Positions 1-6,265 of a DNA stretch of 7,335 bases are shown here, one piece after another. Location of the stretch: contig JAJZJD010000052.1 of the NCBI GenBank assembly GCA_021828445.1, forward strand, positions 1 through 7,335, written 5' to 3'. This DNA comes from a bacterium. GTDB lineage: Bacteria > SZUA-79 > Acidulodesulfobacterales > Acidulodesulfobacteraceae. The translations under genes were made by a program, and so were the position numbers. Numbering within the stretch: the first letter of the stretch is position 1; each line of letters starts with the position of its first letter. Under the pieces are notes generated by a model, which saw only the letters and a program-made list of their open reading frames with translations, ran no database searches and was not told the DNA's origin.

Positions 1-307
1 GCCAGTCTCCGAAGGTTGATAAAGAGGGTATTCTAAGATTTAGAAGGTTAATAAGAGCGTCATCGTTTTTTATTTCTCTAATATGTTCTATACAACTTCC
101 GCCTCCGAGCATCATAAGCATTAAAGGTACTATATAGGCAGAAGGGTTGTAGCCTCTTTTAGAGCAGGGAGAAGGCACCATTTTATCGATTAAATCTATT
201 ATGCCGGATCTGTCTAACGATTCATGGTACATTGCAAGACCTGCCCTCGGGGTTATTTCTTCTTCGGTTAATCCTAATTTGAATTTTGGTTCTTTTTTTG
301 GTATCAT
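1..307 (-). CDS. Transposase, IS1380-like DDE family, N-terminal 102 residues (3' end outside window)
   Basis: The minus-strand frame starts at ATG 307-305 and stays open for 102 codons to the window edge. It is preceded by AAGGGGG (about 317-323), a good ribosome binding site 9 bases away. The product begins with a short Lys-rich segment, then 'GLAMYHESLDRSGIIDLID', a hydrophobic Met-rich stretch (residues about 59-68), a Gly-rich turn, 'EIKNDDALINLLNL', and 'PSLSTFGDW' at residues 94-102. This order matches my recollection of the N-terminal region of IS1380-type DDE transposases: a G-L.. helix, a gly-turn, a D..L..L element and a P..STF/T.. element before the catalytic domain. The catalytic Asp/Glu residues lie beyond the edge, so activity cannot be judged. 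Another IS4-superfamily group is the main alternative. Confidence 0.62.
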   Translation of the reverse strand, partial: MIPKKEPKFKLGLTEEEITPRAGLAMYHESLDRSGIIDLIDKMVPSPCSKRGYNPSAYIVPLMLMMLGGGSCIEHIREIKNDDALINLLNLRIPSLSTFGDW

Positions 308-335
308 AATTTTATACCCCCTTATTTATTTTGTT

Positions 336-352
336 TTCACCTACGAGGTGAA
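336..352. repeat. Perfect 7-bp hairpin in the transposase leader
   Basis: TTCACCT (336-342) and AGGTGAA (346-352) are exact reverse complements separated by ACG. The hairpin lies between the TATAAT-like box (367-372, minus) and the transposase ribosome binding site (317-323), so it would be in the 5' leader of the transposase mRNA. Leader hairpins in IS elements can limit transposase translation, especially from read-through transcripts. That role is inferred here. Confidence 0.5.
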
Positions 353-366
353 TATAATTAACAATA

Positions 367-372
367 ATTATA
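367..372 (-). promoter_or_regulatory. Candidate -10 box for the transposase
   Basis: The minus strand reads TATAAT exactly at 372-367, about 60 bases upstream of the transposase start. At 17-bp spacing upstream the -35 position reads TTTATT, a weak match. TATAAT is common by chance in DNA this AT-rich, so this is only a candidate. An IS promoter placed close to its outer end is the usual arrangement. Confidence 0.3.
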
Positions 373-450
373 TCACTGAAAAGCATATAAATAAAGGGGT
401 TTTTTAGTTTTTAGTTAATTTCAATCGGCAAGTTATAGTATATTTATCTA

Positions 451-478
451 TTAACATTTTTTAATTTTATGATAATAT
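451..478 (+). promoter_or_regulatory. Candidate promoter of the YcgR-like gene
   Basis: TTAACA (451-456) lies 16 bp before TAATAT (473-478), with GATAAT (471-476) overlapping. This gives a plausible sigma70-type promoter about 45 bases upstream of the start at 529. The match is moderate and the surrounding sequence is very AT-rich. Apart from this and the ribosome binding site AAGGA at 518-522, I see nothing further in 401-528. Confidence 0.3.
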
Positions 479-528
479 TTTATATAGGCATATTAAATAA
501 TGTATTACTTAATTAATAAGGATTCGAC

Positions 529-1263
529 ATGGACGTAAATCGACAAGAAACGGATAGCGGCGCAGATTTCACGGTAAACACCATCCGAATAAAAAAAAAT
601 GAAATAATCGACCAGATAATCAACAATATATTAGTATCAAAGATTGAGCTTGGAATTACCGTTTTTCCTTATAACCAGTTTTTTAAATCTTATTTAATTG
701 AAATTAAGCCGAAATACTTGGTTATCGACAGTCTTATGCCGTTTTACGGAAATAAGATACTGCCCAAAACGGAATATTTAAAAATAAACGCCGAATCCGG
801 CAATCACGGAACCGACAAACATTTCCTTTCAAAATATAAAGACGAAATAATATCCGGCGAAGAGAACAACTTTTTGATTTATAAGCCGGACGAAATAGTC
901 ATAGTCGAAAAAAGAAGCATTCTGAGAGTTTCGACAAACAAATTTAATGCGGCATATATTTACAGCTCATACGGAAATAACGATTTTTTTTATCCGGTAT
1001 ATGATTTATCATGGAACAGCATATCTTTTAATGCCGTCAAAACAATGGAGAAAGGTTTAATATTAAAGAATGTTACGGTAAAATTTTTAGATAAAGCCGT
1101 CAATATGGATTTAAAAATTATTCATTCTACTTATAATAGCAACGACGGGGGATTCAGGATCGGATGCAGTATCGATAAAATATCCGATAAAGACAGAGAT
1201 ATGATTATTAATTTTATTTTAGGAATAGAAAGGCAGAACATTAATTATAATTTGGAAGAATAA
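529..1263 (+). CDS. YcgR-like PilZ-type protein with degenerate c-di-GMP motifs
   Basis: The 244-residue product has no signal peptide or membrane segment. Residues about 22-125 resemble the YcgR N-terminal domain, an amphipathic start followed by beta strands and 'VIDSLMPFYGNKIL' (residues 65-78), close to the family pattern of a buried Asp and a Pro-x-x-Gly turn. Residues 128-133 (KRSILR) align with the PilZ RRxxxR motif with Lys for the first Arg. Residues 159-164 (DLSWNS) align with (D/N)xSxxG with the final Gly changed to Ser. The C-terminal 'GCSIDKIS...IINFILGIERQ' fits the PilZ end, with its last helix and Glu-Arg. YcgR proteins bind cyclic di-GMP and brake flagellar motors or regulate surface behaviour. 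Binding here may be weakened or lost. AAGGA at 518-522 supports the start. The gene ends 1 bp from the convergent parB stop. The family assignment rests on motif reading only. Confidence 0.55.
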   Translation: MDVNRQETDSGADFTVNTIRIKKNEIIDQIINNILVSKIELGITVFPYNQFFKSYLIEIKPKYLVIDSLMPFYGNKILPKTEYLKINAESGNHGTDKHFLSKYKDEIISGEENNFLIYKPDEIVIVEKRSILRVSTNKFNAAYIYSSYGNNDFFYPVYDLSWNSISFNAVKTMEKGLILKNVTVKFLDKAVNMDLKIIHSTYNSNDGGFRIGCSIDKISDKDRDMIINFILGIERQNINYNLEE

Positions 1264-1264
1264 G

Positions 1265-2173
1265 TTATTTTTTATTAATAAATTCTATTATTCTTTCAAG
1301 TTCTTCGCCTGAATAGAATTCTATTTCTATTTTGCCTTTTAGTTCGGTTCCTTTGCTTTTATAATTGATTCTAACTCTAGTTTGAAATTTTTCCAGCAAT
1401 TCGTCTTCGTAGCTTTTAATTTGAGAAGATATGGATAAATCTTTTTTAGGCTTCTGCTTTTTTTTCTTTAATTTAAACTCTCTCGCCTTGCGTTCCGTTT
1501 CTCTTACGTTTAATTTTTCGCCGGAAATCGTGTTCAGGAGCATATCCGCTTCATCGTCCGAAAGACCGATAAGATTTCTCGCATGAGAAGGGGTAATCTT
1601 GCCGTAAATAAGTTCTTTTTTAATTTCATCGGATAAAGAAAGAAGCCTTATCATATTGGTAATAGTCGCTCTATCCTTGCCGACTTTAACCGAAAGTTCT
1701 TCATGGGTTAATTTATACTCGTCTATCAGCCTCATATAGCAGTTTGCTTCTTCGATAACGTTTAAATCCTGCCTCTGAATGTTTTCTATAAGCGCAATCT
1801 CAAGGGCTAAAACACCCGCGACGTCTTTAATTATCGCCGGAACTTTTCTAAAATTAAGTTCTCTGGCGGCTCTATATCTTCTTTCGCCGGCTATTAAATC
1901 GTATTCGCCTTCATTTTTAGATTTAGCGACTATTAACGGCTGAATTATTCCGTTTTCTTTAATAGAATTTTTTAATTCGGCCAGCTTATCCTCGTCGAAA
2001 TATTGCCTGGGTTGATATATGCCCGTATTTATTTTATCTATGTCTATTTCAAAAACGGAAAACTTATTATCTAAGCCGGGCTGACCTTCGTTTTGATTAA
2101 AAACATCCGTCAAAAGAGCCCCCAACCCCCTGCCTAATACGTTTTTTTTAACATGTTTTTCTTTTTCTTCCAT
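1265..2173 (-). CDS. parB: Chromosome partitioning protein ParB (Spo0J-type CTPase)
   Basis: The 302-residue protein is of normal length for chromosomal ParB. It opens with the conserved 'GRGLGALL' (residues 14-21), then the N-terminal ParB/Srx CTP-binding domain with GIIQPL (75-80) and the C-motif GERRYRA (96-102). ENIQRQDLNVIEEA (130-143) leads into a helix-turn-helix at about 155-180 that should read parS. A Lys-rich linker (about 233-244) connects to a C-terminal dimerisation domain (about 250-300). ParB loads at parS, slides as a CTP-dependent clamp and spreads to build a partition complex that also recruits SMC. The ATG at 2173 is preceded by AAAAAGGAC (2178-2186), which sits at the stop of parA. 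The 11-base gap implies translational coupling and a shared mRNA. Confidence 0.96.
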   Translation of the reverse strand: MEEKEKHVKKNVLGRGLGALLTDVFNQNEGQPGLDNKFSVFEIDIDKINTGIYQPRQYFDEDKLAELKNSIKENGIIQPLIVAKSKNEGEYDLIAGERRYRAARELNFRKVPAIIKDVAGVLALEIALIENIQRQDLNVIEEANCYMRLIDEYKLTHEELSVKVGKDRATITNMIRLLSLSDEIKKELIYGKITPSHARNLIGLSDDEADMLLNTISGEKLNVRETERKAREFKLKKKKQKPKKDLSISSQIKSYEDELLEKFQTRVRINYKSKGTELKGKIEIEFYSGEELERIIEFINKK

Positions 2174-2184
2174 ATTTGTCCTTT

Positions 2185-2952
2185 TTACGCAACTTTAGAT
2201 AGAAACTCTTTAGTTAATTCAAGATAATAGACCGCTCCCTTAGAGTTTATATCGTATAAAATTATAGGCTTCCCGAAACTTGAACTTTCGGGAAGTTTAA
2301 CGTTTCTCGGTATAACGTTTTCGTAAATTTTTTGTCCGAAATATTTTTTAACCTCGCCTACAATTTGATTCGTAAGATTTGCTCTTCCGTCGAACATAGT
2401 AAACAAAACTCCTTCTATGTGCAAAGTCTTGTTCAATCTTTGATTGACAAGCTTAATCGTCTGCATCAGCCTTGATATCCCTTCCAACGAATAATATTCG
2501 CATTGCATAGGAATTAAAACGCTGTCCGAAGCGGTAAGCGCATTAATGGTCAACAGTCCGAGAGAAGGCGGGGTGTCTATGAAAATATAATCGTAATCGT
2601 CTTTAATTTTATCTATTATGTTTTTTTTAAAAAAATACTCTCTTTCGCCCATATTTACAAGTTCGACCTCTATCCCTGCAAGGTCCGACGTTGAGGGCAT
2701 TACGTAAAGGTTTTTCATTTGGGTGGCATAAATTGCATCGGAGACTTTAGACCCGCCCGTCAGACATTCGTAAATCGTCGGATTGGATTTTTCGACGGTA
2801 ATATTTAACCCGCTTGTGGCATTCGCCTGAGGGTCTGCATCAATCAAAAGGACCTTTTTCTCGTATGCCGAAAGACACGCCGCAATATTAACGGCGGTGG
2901 TAGTTTTTCCTACACCGCCTTTCTGGTTGGAAATACAGATGACTTTAGACAT
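2185..2952 (-). CDS. parA: Chromosome partitioning ATPase ParA (Soj-type)
   Basis: The 255-residue P-loop ATPase has the small chromosomal Soj-type architecture, without the N-terminal helix-turn-helix seen in plasmid type Ia ParA. The deviant Walker A motif KGGVGKTT is at residues 11-18, with signature Lys11. Walker A' is LLIDADPQAN at 35-44, with Asp40, and Walker B is YIFIDTPPS at 122-130. ATP-bound ParA dimers coat the nucleoid and are released by ParB, which moves or positions parS complexes. In Soj-like systems ParA can also influence DnaA. The ATG at 2952 has a modest ribosome binding site (AGG at 2961-2963). The gene lies directly downstream of a promoter and parS site and 11 bases upstream of parB. 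Confidence 0.96.
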   Translation of the reverse strand: MSKVICISNQKGGVGKTTTAVNIAACLSAYEKKVLLIDADPQANATSGLNITVEKSNPTIYECLTGGSKVSDAIYATQMKNLYVMPSTSDLAGIEVELVNMGEREYFFKKNIIDKIKDDYDYIFIDTPPSLGLLTINALTASDSVLIPMQCEYYSLEGISRLMQTIKLVNQRLNKTLHIEGVLFTMFDGRANLTNQIVGEVKKYFGQKIYENVIPRNVKLPESSSFGKPIILYDINSKGAVYYLELTKEFLSKVA

Positions 2953-2996
2953 TAAATCAACCTAATGTGATTGTTATATTAAAAATAATCAAAACA

Positions 2997-3026
2997 ATTA
3001 TATCATTAATTAAATTTATAAATCAA
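2997..3026 (-). promoter_or_regulatory. Candidate parAB promoter
   Basis: Reading leftward, TTGATT (3026-3021) is followed after 18 bp by TATAAT (3002-2997), a 4/6 and 6/6 match to sigma70 elements. Transcription would start near 2990, about 38 bases before the parA start. The -35 box lies only 6 bases from the parS palindrome (3033-3048), so ParB bound and spreading at parS could block this promoter. The promoter is inferred from sequence alone, and the AT-richness weakens the -10 evidence. Confidence 0.5.
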
Positions 3027-3032
3027 AATTTT

Positions 3033-3048
3033 TGTTTCACGTGAAACT
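3033..3048. promoter_or_regulatory. parS: parS centromere site (ParB binding)
   Basis: The 16 bases read TGTTTCACGTGAAACT, which matches the widely conserved bacterial parS TGTTTCACGTGAAACA at 15 of 16 positions. The central 14 bases (3034-3047) form a perfect palindrome, GTTTCACGTGAAAC. The site lies between the purU stop codon (3049-3051) and the parA promoter and is immediately followed by the parAB operon. Together with the ParB family match this makes it the expected loading site for the ParB encoded here. I found no second copy in the window. Confidence 0.93.
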
Positions 3049-3900
3049 TTATTCAAATATTATAGTTTTATTATCATGTTCTAATATCCTGTCTTCCGTA
3101 AAGAGCTTGACGGCTTTTGCAAGAACTAATTTTTCGACGATTCTACCTTTTCTTTTTATTTCGTTTATATCGTCTCCATGGTCTATCCTTATGATATCCT
3201 GTTCTATAATAGGTCCGTCGTCTAATTTTTCGTTTACGAAATGCGCCGTAGCCCCAACTAATTTTACGCCTTTTTGATAAGCCTGGACATAGGGTTTTGC
3301 GCCGGGAAAGGAGGGCAGAAAAGAATGATGTATGTTGATTATTTTTTGACAGAAAGAGTTAATAAAGTTTTTTGATAAAACTCTCATATATTTTGCAAGT
3401 ATTACAAAATCTATTTCTAAATTTAATCTTTTGAATTCTCTTTTTATAAATTCTTCCTGCCGAGACGGATTATCCTTATAAGGGGCATATATAAACGGCA
3501 GGCGGTAAGATTCCGCAACAGGCAGTAAGATATTATGATTCGATATTATGCAGACGATATCTATAAATAAGTCGCCTGAGCTTTTTTGCCACAGCAGTTC
3601 ATACAGGCAGTGGTCTTCTTTTGAAACGAATACCGCCGCTTTTTTCTTTACCGAAGTATCCGTTAGTTTAAATTCGGCATTAAAAACCGAGGAAAATTCG
3701 GCTAATTTTTGATTTATACTATGTAACCCCTGAGGACTTTCCGGTTCAAAAACGATACGCATAAAAAAATGAGGCTTGTCGCCCGAATTGGTTGAATACT
3801 GATTAGATTCTACTATGTTGGCGTCGTTTTCAAAAAGTATTTTTGAAACGGAAGCCACTATTCCTTTTCTATCGGGACAAGAAAATGTCAAAACTATCAT
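3049..3900 (-). CDS. purU: Formyltetrahydrofolate deformylase PurU
   Basis: The 283-residue protein is of standard length. It has an N-terminal ACT domain (residues about 1-82, opening with 'CPDRKGIVASVSKIL') and a C-terminal formyltransferase-fold hydrolase domain (about 86-283). The catalytic residues expected from the family are visible: Asn189 and His191 in INIHHSFLPSFPG, and Asp227 in the LDDGP segment, which aligns with the LDGGP of PurN. The enzyme hydrolyses 10-formyl-THF to THF and formate, balancing one-carbon pools and supplying formate for PurT-type purine synthesis; ACT domains commonly mediate amino-acid control. The ACT domain separates it from PurN, which lacks one. No good ribosome binding site precedes the ATG: the only AAGG, overlapping the upstream stop, is about 17 bases away. 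It is spaced 19 bases after the transporter gene and its stop directly abuts parS. Confidence 0.93.
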   Translation of the reverse strand: MIVLTFSCPDRKGIVASVSKILFENDANIVESNQYSTNSGDKPHFFMRIVFEPESPQGLHSINQKLAEFSSVFNAEFKLTDTSVKKKAAVFVSKEDHCLYELLWQKSSGDLFIDIVCIISNHNILLPVAESYRLPFIYAPYKDNPSRQEEFIKREFKRLNLEIDFVILAKYMRVLSKNFINSFCQKIINIHHSFLPSFPGAKPYVQAYQKGVKLVGATAHFVNEKLDDGPIIEQDIIRIDHGDDINEIKRKGRIVEKLVLAKAVKLFTEDRILEHDNKTIIFE

Positions 3901-3919
3901 AATTTATTATTTTTATACC

Positions 3920-4630
3920 TTACATTAATACTATAAGCCTTCCGCAAATAAATCCCGCCGCCGCGGCTGCTCCGCCGATTAAAACCATTTCGAGAGCGCT
4001 TTTAAATCTGCCGGTTTTAGTTACTTTTGCTTTGGCAAGACCGGTAAAAACAAGAACTAATATAGATAAAATAATTGAAAACGCAACGGCGGTTAAAGAC
4101 TGCTTAACAAAGAAAAACGGCAATAACGGCGGGATGCCGCCCGCCAAAAAAGATAATCCCGTATAAGATGCTATTTTTAATGGATTTTCATAATAATCCC
4201 TGCTTATTCCAAGTTCATCCTGAACCATAAAATCCAGCAGTATTTTTTTATCGGACATAAGTTTTTTAACTATCGGATCTATTTCCGCTTTGGTAAAACC
4301 TTTATCCTGATATATTTCGTAAATTTCTTCTATTTCATGGTCCGGATTTTCTTTGATCTCCCTCATTTCCCTGTTAATTTCTTTTTGGTAAAATTCATTT
4401 TGGGATTTTGCCGCAAGATATGCTCCAAAAAACATAGAAACCGTACCGGCTATAATTTCAGCCGAACCCGACATAAGGACTATTTTTAAGTTTATCAACG
4501 CTCCGGTCACGCCCGCAATAAATCCGACCGTCGTAACTAATCCGTCGTTAATTCCGAATACGAATTCTCTTATAAGTCTGCCTTCCGGCGTATGCCAGTC
4601 TTCATTGTGAAATCTTTTTAACGGATCCAA
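3920..4630 (-). CDS. VIT1/CCC1-family iron/manganese transporter
   Basis: The 236-residue membrane protein has the VIT1 layout: two N-terminal helices (about 30-50 and 55-75), a cytosolic Glu-rich metal-binding arm (about 79-145), then three more helices (about 152-172, 178-200 and 212-235). Recalling the Eucalyptus VIT1 structure, Asp43 and Met80 line the path 37 residues apart; here Asp29 and Met66 have exactly that spacing. Arm glutamates Glu88, Glu91, Glu99, Glu102 and Glu139 also fall at the expected offsets, as does Met135, while the residue corresponding to Glu150 is Val136. The family moves Fe2+ or Mn2+ out of the cytosol, usually by proton exchange. The start is TTG at 4630, supported by AAAAAAGGGA (about 4638-4647) 7 bases away and by an in-frame stop just upstream. 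It lies 25 bases after gltX. Confidence 0.88.
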   Translation of the reverse strand: MDPLKRFHNEDWHTPEGRLIREFVFGINDGLVTTVGFIAGVTGALINLKIVLMSGSAEIIAGTVSMFFGAYLAAKSQNEFYQKEINREMREIKENPDHEIEEIYEIYQDKGFTKAEIDPIVKKLMSDKKILLDFMVQDELGISRDYYENPLKIASYTGLSFLAGGIPPLLPFFFVKQSLTAVAFSIILSILVLVFTGLAKAKVTKTGRFKSALEMVLIGGAAAAAGFICGRLIVLM

Positions 4631-4655
4631 ATATAAGTCCCTTTTTTATTAACGG

Positions 4656-6134
4656 CTAAATCGATAGTCTTTTAACTGCTCTGTTTTTGCCGAGAAATTT
4701 AATTATTTTTAATATAGACGGTCCGTCTAATCTGCCGGTTATAAACAGCCTTAAAGTCTCGTAGCATTCTTTAACGGTTTTACTGTTTTGCGAAGCTGCT
4801 TCTTTTATAATATTTTTAATTGAATTTTCGTTAAAATCGTTAATATTTTGAAAACTATCTAAAAGGGCCTTCCGTAATCCATCATCGTATTTAATTCCGC
4901 TTAAATTAATTTTAAAGTCGTCAAAAAATATTTCGAGTTCTTTTAGAATTTCTTTTACGGTCTTAAATTCATTTTTTAAAAAGTCGATTATTTCAAAATA
5001 AAAATCTTCTCCGTATTCTTCTTTAAGTTTTGCTAGTATGGATGCCGCCTGAAATTTTTCGGTTAAGACTTTTATTAATTGTTCTGCCGGCATAAGAGCA
5101 AGCCGCTTTTCGTTTATATGCCTTAATTTGTCCTCATTTAAGACTGCGCTAGAACCTTTTGCCTTTTTAATATCTAAAAGGTCTGCCATTTCTAAAATAT
5201 TTGAAAATATTTCCTTTTCAAATATCTCTTTTTTGCCGTCTTTAGAGCTATGCACGGTAAAAGTGTTGCCGGTTACTGCAAGATAATTTAATACGGCTTC
5301 GGGCAGGTATCCTTCTTCTTTATAGTATTTAATATTAGACGCCGCATCCCGTTTTGACATAATTTTTCCGTCCTTTCCGTATAAGAGGGATATATGGGCA
5401 AAAACCGGCGGCTCTTTGCCGAGGGCTTTAAGAATAAGAATCTGCTTCGGGGTATTGCTTATGTGGTCTTCTCCTCTTATCACATGGGTTATTCCGAGAT
5501 CGTAGTCGTCTATAATAGAAGCAAAATTATATGCAAATCTGTTATCTTCCGTTTTTAAAATAAAATCCCCTATAAGTTTTGAATTGAAAGAAAGATGCCC
5601 GTGAACCGCATCGTTAAATTCTACAGAATAAAAACTCGGGTCCATTCTCAAAACTTGAGCTATATTTAAACGAATAGAAGAATATAGCCCTTTTTCTTTT
5701 AAGCTAAAGCTCAATTTTTCTTTTTCGCCGGAGGAAAGATTGGCGCACCTTCCGTTGTATATATAAGGTTTTTTAGACTTAATCGCAATTTCTTTGGATT
5801 TTAAAATTTCCTCTTCGGTGCAAAAACACTCGTAAGCAAGACCGTTTTCTTTTAGGGTATTCAAGTATTTTTCATAAATGAACGCCCTTTCGGACTGCCT
5901 GTAAAACTCGTCCCACTTAATTTCAAACCATCGCAAATCGTCTTTAATAACATCTTCATATTCTTTTTTGCTTCTGACTCTGTCCGTATCGTCTATCCTT
6001 AAAATAAATTTACCGCTATATTTTAATGCAAAAATATAATTAAACAATGCCGTCCTTACGCCCCCTAAATGTAGATTGCCGGTAGGACTCGGCGCAAAAC
6101 GGACTCTTATGCCGTTAACCAAATTTTCTTCCAC
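4656..6134 (-). CDS. gltX: Glutamyl-tRNA synthetase
   Basis: The 492-residue protein is full length. It is a class I synthetase: FAPSPTGNLHLGG (residues 13-25) holds the HIGH-type motif as HLGG (22-25). RIDDTDRVRS (46-55) is the GluRS Glu-site signature, and THVIRGEDHISNTPKQ (216-231) a conserved family block. The KMSKR loop appears as IMSKR (258-262). Cys103, Cys105 and Cys130 resemble the zinc-site cysteines of the E. coli type enzyme. Residues about 330-492 form the helical anticodon-binding region. It charges tRNA-Glu with glutamate; whether it also charges tRNA-Gln cannot be read here. The start is GTG 6134-6132, preceded by GCGGGG 4 bases away, with an in-frame TAA five codons further upstream. 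TTG at residue 5 is an alternative. It is first in a leftward series with the transporter gene and purU. Confidence 0.96.
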   Translation of the reverse strand: MEENLVNGIRVRFAPSPTGNLHLGGVRTALFNYIFALKYSGKFILRIDDTDRVRSKKEYEDVIKDDLRWFEIKWDEFYRQSERAFIYEKYLNTLKENGLAYECFCTEEEILKSKEIAIKSKKPYIYNGRCANLSSGEKEKLSFSLKEKGLYSSIRLNIAQVLRMDPSFYSVEFNDAVHGHLSFNSKLIGDFILKTEDNRFAYNFASIIDDYDLGITHVIRGEDHISNTPKQILILKALGKEPPVFAHISLLYGKDGKIMSKRDAASNIKYYKEEGYLPEAVLNYLAVTGNTFTVHSSKDGKKEIFEKEIFSNILEMADLLDIKKAKGSSAVLNEDKLRHINEKRLALMPAEQLIKVLTEKFQAASILAKLKEEYGEDFYFEIIDFLKNEFKTVKEILKELEIFFDDFKINLSGIKYDDGLRKALLDSFQNINDFNENSIKNIIKEAASQNSKTVKECYETLRLFITGRLDGPSILKIIKFLGKNRAVKRLSI

Positions 6135-6150
6135 TTTACCCCGCTTCGTT

Positions 6151-6180
6151 TAATTTTATATTTTTAAAAATATAAAATTA
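6151..6180. repeat. Perfect 30-bp all-A/T palindrome in the gltX/rsmG gap
   Basis: TAATTTTATATTTTT (6151-6165) is followed without a spacer by its exact reverse complement (6166-6180). It lies 17 bases upstream of the gltX GTG and overlaps the region where two overlapping TATAAT boxes (minus strand, 6190-6185 and 6185-6180) would place the transcription start. It could be an operator, an mRNA leader hairpin for gltX, or easily melted DNA. Being all A/T makes a partial palindrome likely by chance, but 15 exact pairs is longer than expected. Confidence 0.6.
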
Positions 6181-6190
6181 TTATATTATA
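6180..6190 (-). promoter_or_regulatory. Tandem -10 boxes, candidate gltX operon promoter
   Basis: The minus strand carries two overlapping exact TATAAT hexamers at 6190-6185 and 6185-6180, about 50 bases upstream of the gltX start. No TTGACA-like -35 is found at normal spacing; instead the sequence TATGGTA occurs twice there. Such a promoter would need an activator or another recognition element. The call is tentative because of AT-richness. Confidence 0.3.
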
Positions 6191-6192
6191 AT

Positions 6193-6209
6193 TACCATAG
6201 AATACCATA
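6193..6209. repeat. TACCATA direct repeat with 10-bp period
   Basis: TACCATA occurs at 6193-6199 and 6203-6209, exactly 10 bp apart, so both copies face the same side of the helix. They fall between the divergent gltX and rsmG starts, upstream of the tandem -10 boxes for gltX. This is a plausible regulator site, but two 7-mers are limited evidence. Confidence 0.35.
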
Positions 6210-6265
6210 AATAAAATTGGTTATTCAATAAAATCATTTTAAATATACATATATATGTAAATCTA

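Larger units (their letters stand above)
1..400 (-). mobile_element. 5' part of an IS1380-like insertion sequence (truncated by window edge)
   Basis: A leftward transposase reading frame enters from the window edge and starts at 307. Upstream of it is a compact leader with a TATAAT-like box and a hairpin, as expected at the promoter end of an IS. I place the outer end tentatively near 396-400. There the minus strand reads CCCCTTTATTTATATGC, a CC-starting sequence of the kind that often begins IS1380-family terminal repeats. The other end lies outside the window, so neither the inverted repeat nor a target duplication can be verified. The boundary is therefore an inference, while the presence of transposase coding sequence is fairly secure. 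Confidence 0.55.

Noticed and set aside
336..352. TTCACCT-ACG-AGGTGAA as a second parS site
   Set aside because: Only part of the arms resembles parS: the centre is CTACGAG rather than CACGTG, the spacing is wrong, and it fits a leader hairpin of the IS better.
201..407. Rightward 68-residue open frame at the left edge
   Set aside because: It lies antisense to the transposase N-terminus and across the IS leader, and it has no ribosome binding site or recognisable motif.
1312..1325. AATAGAATTCTATT palindrome near the end of parB
   Set aside because: It sits inside coding sequence, has no T-run at a useful distance, and a 14-bp palindrome of this composition can arise by chance.
3032..3277. 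Rightward 81-residue open frame
   Set aside because: It is antisense to the 3' end of purU and begins inside the parS region; its composition is a complement artefact of a clear enzyme gene.
6220..6229. TTATTCAAT as a DnaA box marking an origin between gltX and rsmG
   Set aside because: It matches TTATNCACA at only 7 of 9 positions and is alone; no cluster of boxes is visible, so the A/T palindrome there is not evidence of oriC.
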